A stretch of 7,337 nucleotides of DNA from DATDRS01 sp035291605 (GTDB lineage Bacteria; Chloroflexota; Anaerolineae; Anaerolineales; UBA6663). Both the position numbers and the translations under genes were made by a program. The notes beneath the pieces are model-generated. The model made no database searches, was not told the DNA's origin, and was given only the letters and a program-made list of their open reading frames with translations. The stretch is taken from assembly GCA_035291605.1 (NCBI GenBank), contig DATDRS010000413.1, forward strand, positions 1 through 7,337. Reading direction: 5' to 3'. Of the stretch, positions 4,864-7,337 are shown piece after piece (the first letter of the stretch is position 1; every line of letters starts with the position of its first letter).

Positions 4864-7337
4864 TCATTCTCCGGCTAACCGTGCCGCCAGCCGCAGCGTT
4901 AGTTCTTTCGTCTCGGCGCCTTCCAGGCCCACCGGCCCCACGCAAGCCGGGCAGCCTTCCCGGCAGGGGCAGGCGCTCACCAGATCAAACGCACCACGCA
5001 AGAGTTCATCATGCAGGCTGTACAACTGTTCGGCAAAGCCCAGGCCATCAGGGACTAAATCGTAAATCGTGATTGTCGGAGACTGCGTTTCTTTCGAGCG
5101 CGCCTCGCTGACCACGCCAAGATCGCGCGGATCGCACATGAGAAAGAGCGGCGCAATGTTCCCCAGCGCGTGCGCAAGGCCGCCCAGCGCCGTCTGCGTC
5201 CCGCGCACGGCTTCGGCGCGGCGGTGGCAGGCGCGGCAGAGCGTAATGAGATTATCGAGTTCGTTGGCGAGCCGGTAGTTCTCATTCACGCCGGGGATGT
5301 AGCCAAAGGAGCGGAAGGGAATGAGGTGATGGACGTCGTGCTGCCGACCCCCTGCCCCGCCCTTCGACTGCGCCGCTTCGCGGCTCCGCTCAGGGTGCTC
5401 CGCAGTTTCAGGCTTGCCGCACTGGCGGCAGCGATAGACATCCCGTGCGCGGGCGGTGTCCCGCTGCTCTTCCCAGTTCTGGTCATAGTCGTTGGGCGCG
5501 AGCAAAATCCCCTCTTCGGCCAACCGTTTCACCATCTCTTGTGGAATCCACAGCCAATAGCCGGTGGTCTGAAACTCGCGCGCGGGTAAGTTGATTTCGC
5601 CGTAGCCAAGCGTCTCGTGCGTGTAACGCTTGATCTTGCGATAGGAGGCGGGTTGGGAGGTGACGAGGAGTTCACCCCAGGCGTGGGGAGTCGGAGATTG
5701 GAGGTTAGAGATTGGAGGCTCGACGGCGTCGAAGACATTCACCACCTCAATCTCGACGGCTTCGGAAGCCTCGGTGAAGTAATCCACGTCCGAGGGCTGG
5801 ACTTCGGCGAGGCCTTTTTCCCAGTCCAGGCGCGTCACCAGGAACTGGCGGCCCTCGTGGAGATACACGGCCCCTTCGTGGACTCGTACCGGCGCAGTCA
5901 CCCGATCCACTTCGCCGATGACCACCGGGCGCGCCTCCGCGTCGCCCACGGCTTGAATCACGACCCGGTCATCGCCCGCCGAACGCAGCGAGACGTCGTC
6001 CGCCGGATACGCATCGGCCACCCAGCGGTACGTCCCATTCGAGCGGTGCACCTCGCCATCTTCGAGCAGGGCTTGCAGTAACTCTTCCACATCGGCGAAC
6101 AGGCCAAACGCCTCGCCCGCATTGAACGGCAGCTCGAACGCGGCGCAGCGCACGTGGCTGAGGAGCAGAGGCAGGTTATCGGGATTGATCAGCGCGTGCT
6201 CGGGCGAGTTCTCAAACAGGTAGCGGGGATGCGTGACGATGAACTGGTCAATCGGCGCGGCGGAGGCGACGAGGACGGCGGCGCTGGTCTCCGCGTCAGC
6301 GCGGCGGCCTGCGCGGCCGGCCTGCTGCCAGGTGGAGGCGATGGTCCCCGGGTATCCGGCGATCACTGCTGCGCCCATCTGGCCAATGTCCACGCCCAGT
6401 TCCAGCGCGTTCGTCGCCACCACTGCCCGCACCGAACCCTCGCGCAGGCCGCGCTCGATCTCGCGTCGTTCGAGGGGCAGATAACCGCCGCGATAGCCGC
6501 GCACCGCCTGCGGGTCGCGTCCGCGCTTTTGCGCCTCGTCCCGCGTGTAGCCGAGCAGGACTTCGGTCGCGTTGCGCGTGCGGGCAAAGACCGCCGTTTG
6601 CACGTCGTCCGCGAGGAACTCGCCCGCGAGCCGCTGCGCCTCCAGCAAATACGAGCGGCGCAGGCCAAGCGCGGGGTCAATCAGCGGCGGGTTGTAGAGG
6701 ATGACGACCTTCTCGGCGCGCGGCGAGCCGTCCTCGTCCACGAGCGTCACCGGCGCTTCGATAAGTTTCTCGGCCAGTTCTCTGGGATTGGCGATGGTCG
6801 CCGAAGCGCAGATGAACTGGGGGCTTGAACCGTAGAAAGCGCACAGGCGGCGCAGGCGGCGCACGACGTTCGCCATGTGCGAGCCGAAGACGCCGCGATA
6901 GACGTGCAGTTCGTCGAGCACGACGTACCTGAGATTGGCGAATAACTCAGCCCACTTGGTGTGATGCGGCAGGATGCCCGTGTGCAGCATGTCCGGGTTG
7001 GAGATGAGGACGCGGGCGGATTTGCGGATGGCGGCGCGCTGGGGCTGGGGCGTATCTCCATCGTAAGTGTGGACAGGGATTGGAGCTTGGAGCTTGGAGA
7101 TTGACTCGCCCAACGCGTGCGCCTGATCCTGCGCGAGGGCTTTGGTAGGAAAAAGGTAGAGCGCGCGGGCGTTGGAGTCGGCGAGGAGGATCTGGAGGAC
7201 GGGGAGGTTGTAACACAGGGTCTTGCCTGAGGCTGTGCCGGTGACGACGGCGACGTTCCTGCCGCGCAGGGCCGCTTCGACGGCTTGAGCCTGGTGAGAA
7301 TACAGTGCGTCAATGCTTTGCGCGCGCAAAGCCGCGA
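4864..7337 (-). CDS. MrfA/YprA-type DEAD/DEAH helicase with HNH domain (5' partial)
   Basis: A superfamily 2 helicase open to the right edge; numbering below is from the TTG at 7329, but the frame continues upstream so the true start is outside. Helicase motifs are LYSHQ (9-13), Walker A TGTASGKT (30-37), FPTKALAQDQ (60-69), DELH (139-142), SAT (176-178), ATNALELGVDIG (305-316) and QQAGRAGRR (335-343). The sequences YDGDTPQ, NPDMLHTGILPHHTKW and GVFGSH are characteristic of the Hrq1/MrfA group. An HNH domain follows at about 628-706: Cys634/Cys637, His667/His668, Asn693, then Cys698, Cys701 and His702. The C-terminal DUF1998/MZB module (GLAHALGNIAPLFLMCDPRD, then CPCREGCPACVG at 787-798) provides the four-Cys zinc site. 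B. subtilis MrfA acts in repair of mitomycin-type DNA damage; the same role here is an inference. Low-complexity insertions at 77-83, 540-546 and 645-657 coincide with DNA repeats. The TGA stop overlaps an ATG of the next small frame. Confidence 0.93.
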   Translation of the reverse strand, partial: AALRAQSIDALYSHQAQAVEAALRGRNVAVVTGTASGKTLCYNLPVLQILLADSNARALYLFPTKALAQDQAHALGESISKLQAPIPVHTYDGDTPQPQRAAIRKSARVLISNPDMLHTGILPHHTKWAELFANLRYVVLDELHVYRGVFGSHMANVVRRLRRLCAFYGSSPQFICASATIANPRELAEKLIEAPVTLVDEDGSPRAEKVVILYNPPLIDPALGLRRSYLLEAQRLAGEFLADDVQTAVFARTRNATEVLLGYTRDEAQKRGRDPQAVRGYRGGYLPLERREIERGLREGSVRAVVATNALELGVDIGQMGAAVIAGYPGTIASTWQQAGRAGRRADAETSAAVLVASAAPIDQFIVTHPRYLFENSPEHALINPDNLPLLLSHVRCAAFELPFNAGEAFGLFADVEELLQALLEDGEVHRSNGTYRWVADAYPADDVSLRSAGDDRVVIQAVGDAEARPVVIGEVDRVTAPVRVHEGAVYLHEGRQFLVTRLDWEKGLAEVQPSDVDYFTEASEAVEIEVVNVFDAVEPPISNLQSPTPHAWGELLVTSQPASYRKIKRYTHETLGYGEINLPAREFQTTGYWLWIPQEMVKRLAEEGILLAPNDYDQNWEEQRDTARARDVYRCRQCGKPETAEHPERSREAAQSKGGAGGRQHDVHHLIPFRSFGYIPGVNENYRLANELDNLITLCRACHRRAEAVRGTQTALGGLAHALGNIAPLFLMCDPRDLGVVSEARSKETQSPTITIYDLVPDGLGFAEQLYSLHDELLRGAFDLVSACPCREGCPACVGPVGLEGAETKELTLRLAARLAGE
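5212..5448 (-). other. HNH nuclease-like domain inside the helicase
   Basis: Residues about 628-706 of the helicase. RARDVYRCRQCG gives the first zinc-knuckle pair (Cys634, Cys637). DVHHLIPFRSFGY supplies the first HNH histidine (His667 or His668). LDNLITLCRACHRRAE supplies Asn693, the second knuckle pair (Cys698, Cys701) and the last histidine (His702). All positions usually needed for the beta-beta-alpha metal fold are present, so this is not an obviously dead domain. It sits immediately before the DUF1998 zinc module, so it is an internal insertion rather than a terminal fusion. A structural, non-cleaving role remains possible. Confidence 0.85.
5360..5395. repeat. Palindromic repeat inserted in frame in the helicase gene
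   Basis: An imperfect 36-bp palindrome with CCCT/AGGG ends and a central GCCGC-TTC-GCGGC hairpin. It encodes residues 645-657 (HPERSREAAQSKG) in the loop between Cys637 and the histidine pair of the HNH domain. Its composition resembles the CTGAGCG/GCGAAG arms of the hairpin at 2482-2549, suggesting related elements. The frame is preserved through it. Confidence 0.7.
5693..5718. repeat. Heptamer tandem tract (GGAGATT type) inside the helicase gene
   Basis: Read on the plus strand the tract is GGAGATT, GGAGGTT, AGAGATT and a partial GGAGG: three and a half degenerate heptamers in tandem. On the coding strand it yields ISNLQSP at residues 540-546, in a linker between the wing-like region and the segment that leads to the HNH domain. 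Three heptamers equal 21 bases, or seven codons, so a tract can change by three units without breaking the frame. Confidence 0.75.
7082..7102. repeat. Second heptamer tandem tract (GGAGCTT/GGAGATT) inside the helicase gene
   Basis: GGAGCTT, GGAGCTT and GGAGATT in direct tandem, preceded by a degenerate unit AGGGATT at 7075-7081. The tract encodes ISKLQAP at residues 77-83, a surface loop between the FPTKALAQDQ motif and YDGDTPQ. It is read in the same frame and orientation as the tract at 5693-5718, so both give nearly the same heptapeptide. Confidence 0.75.

Noticed and set aside
4395..5072. A 225-codon plus-strand frame spanning the MOSC gene and the end of the helicase gene.
   Set aside because: It runs antisense across two well-supported gene ends, with no domain similarity that I recognise.
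7327..7329. TTG at 7329-7327 as the start of the helicase.
   Set aside because: The frame is open to the window edge (Ala-Ala precede it) and the helicase family normally has several tens of residues before the LYxHQ motif, so the true start is outside the window.
1..7337. tRNA, rRNA, CRISPR array, insertion sequence or phage genes.
   Set aside because: I saw no cloverleaf-type sequence, no spaced direct repeats with unique spacers, and no transposase or phage protein motifs on either strand.

Overview
The window is GC-rich bacterial chromosome with every credible gene on the minus strand, so the genes read from right to left. Two gene groups are present. Small palindromic and heptameric DNA repeats lie between and inside the genes. 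The mix of a Dpp/Opp-type importer, an acetamidase/formamidase homologue, an MrfA-like helicase carrying an HNH domain, and in-frame repeats encoding ISNLQSP-type peptides fits Chloroflexota (Anaerolineae-like) genomes as I remember them. That placement is an inference from recall, not a computed assignment.

Right part (about 7337 to 4434): a long DEAD/DEAH-type helicase of the MrfA/YprA (DUF1998, C-terminal zinc site) family enters from beyond the right edge. It has a complete-looking HNH nuclease domain just ahead of the C-terminal zinc-binding module. Its stop codon overlaps a small reading frame that leads, through another overlap, into a short MOSC-domain protein. The MOSC coding frame looks protein-like upstream of its first usable start, which suggests that its 5' end is frameshifted. 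A 30-bp perfect palindrome followed by a T-run closes this unit.

Left part (about 4320 to 1): a candidate promoter and a strong ribosome binding site precede a lipoprotein substrate-binding protein of the peptide/nickel family. Next come a DppC-type permease, a DppB-type permease, and the first 157 codons of an acetamidase/formamidase that runs off the left edge. No ABC ATPase gene is visible. The arrangement suggests that an amide- or peptide-like compound is imported and that an amide bond is then hydrolysed in the cytoplasm; the substrate cannot be read from the sequence.

The most unusual signals are in the helicase gene. It has an HNH insertion whose zinc-knuckle loop has itself been lengthened in frame by a palindromic repeat. 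It also has two separate 7-bp tandem repeat tracts that each add nearly the same heptapeptide (ISKLQAP and ISNLQSP). A third copy of the 7-bp repeat lies in the intergenic DNA before the amidase gene, and a 68-bp REP-like hairpin fills the gap between the binding-protein and permease genes.
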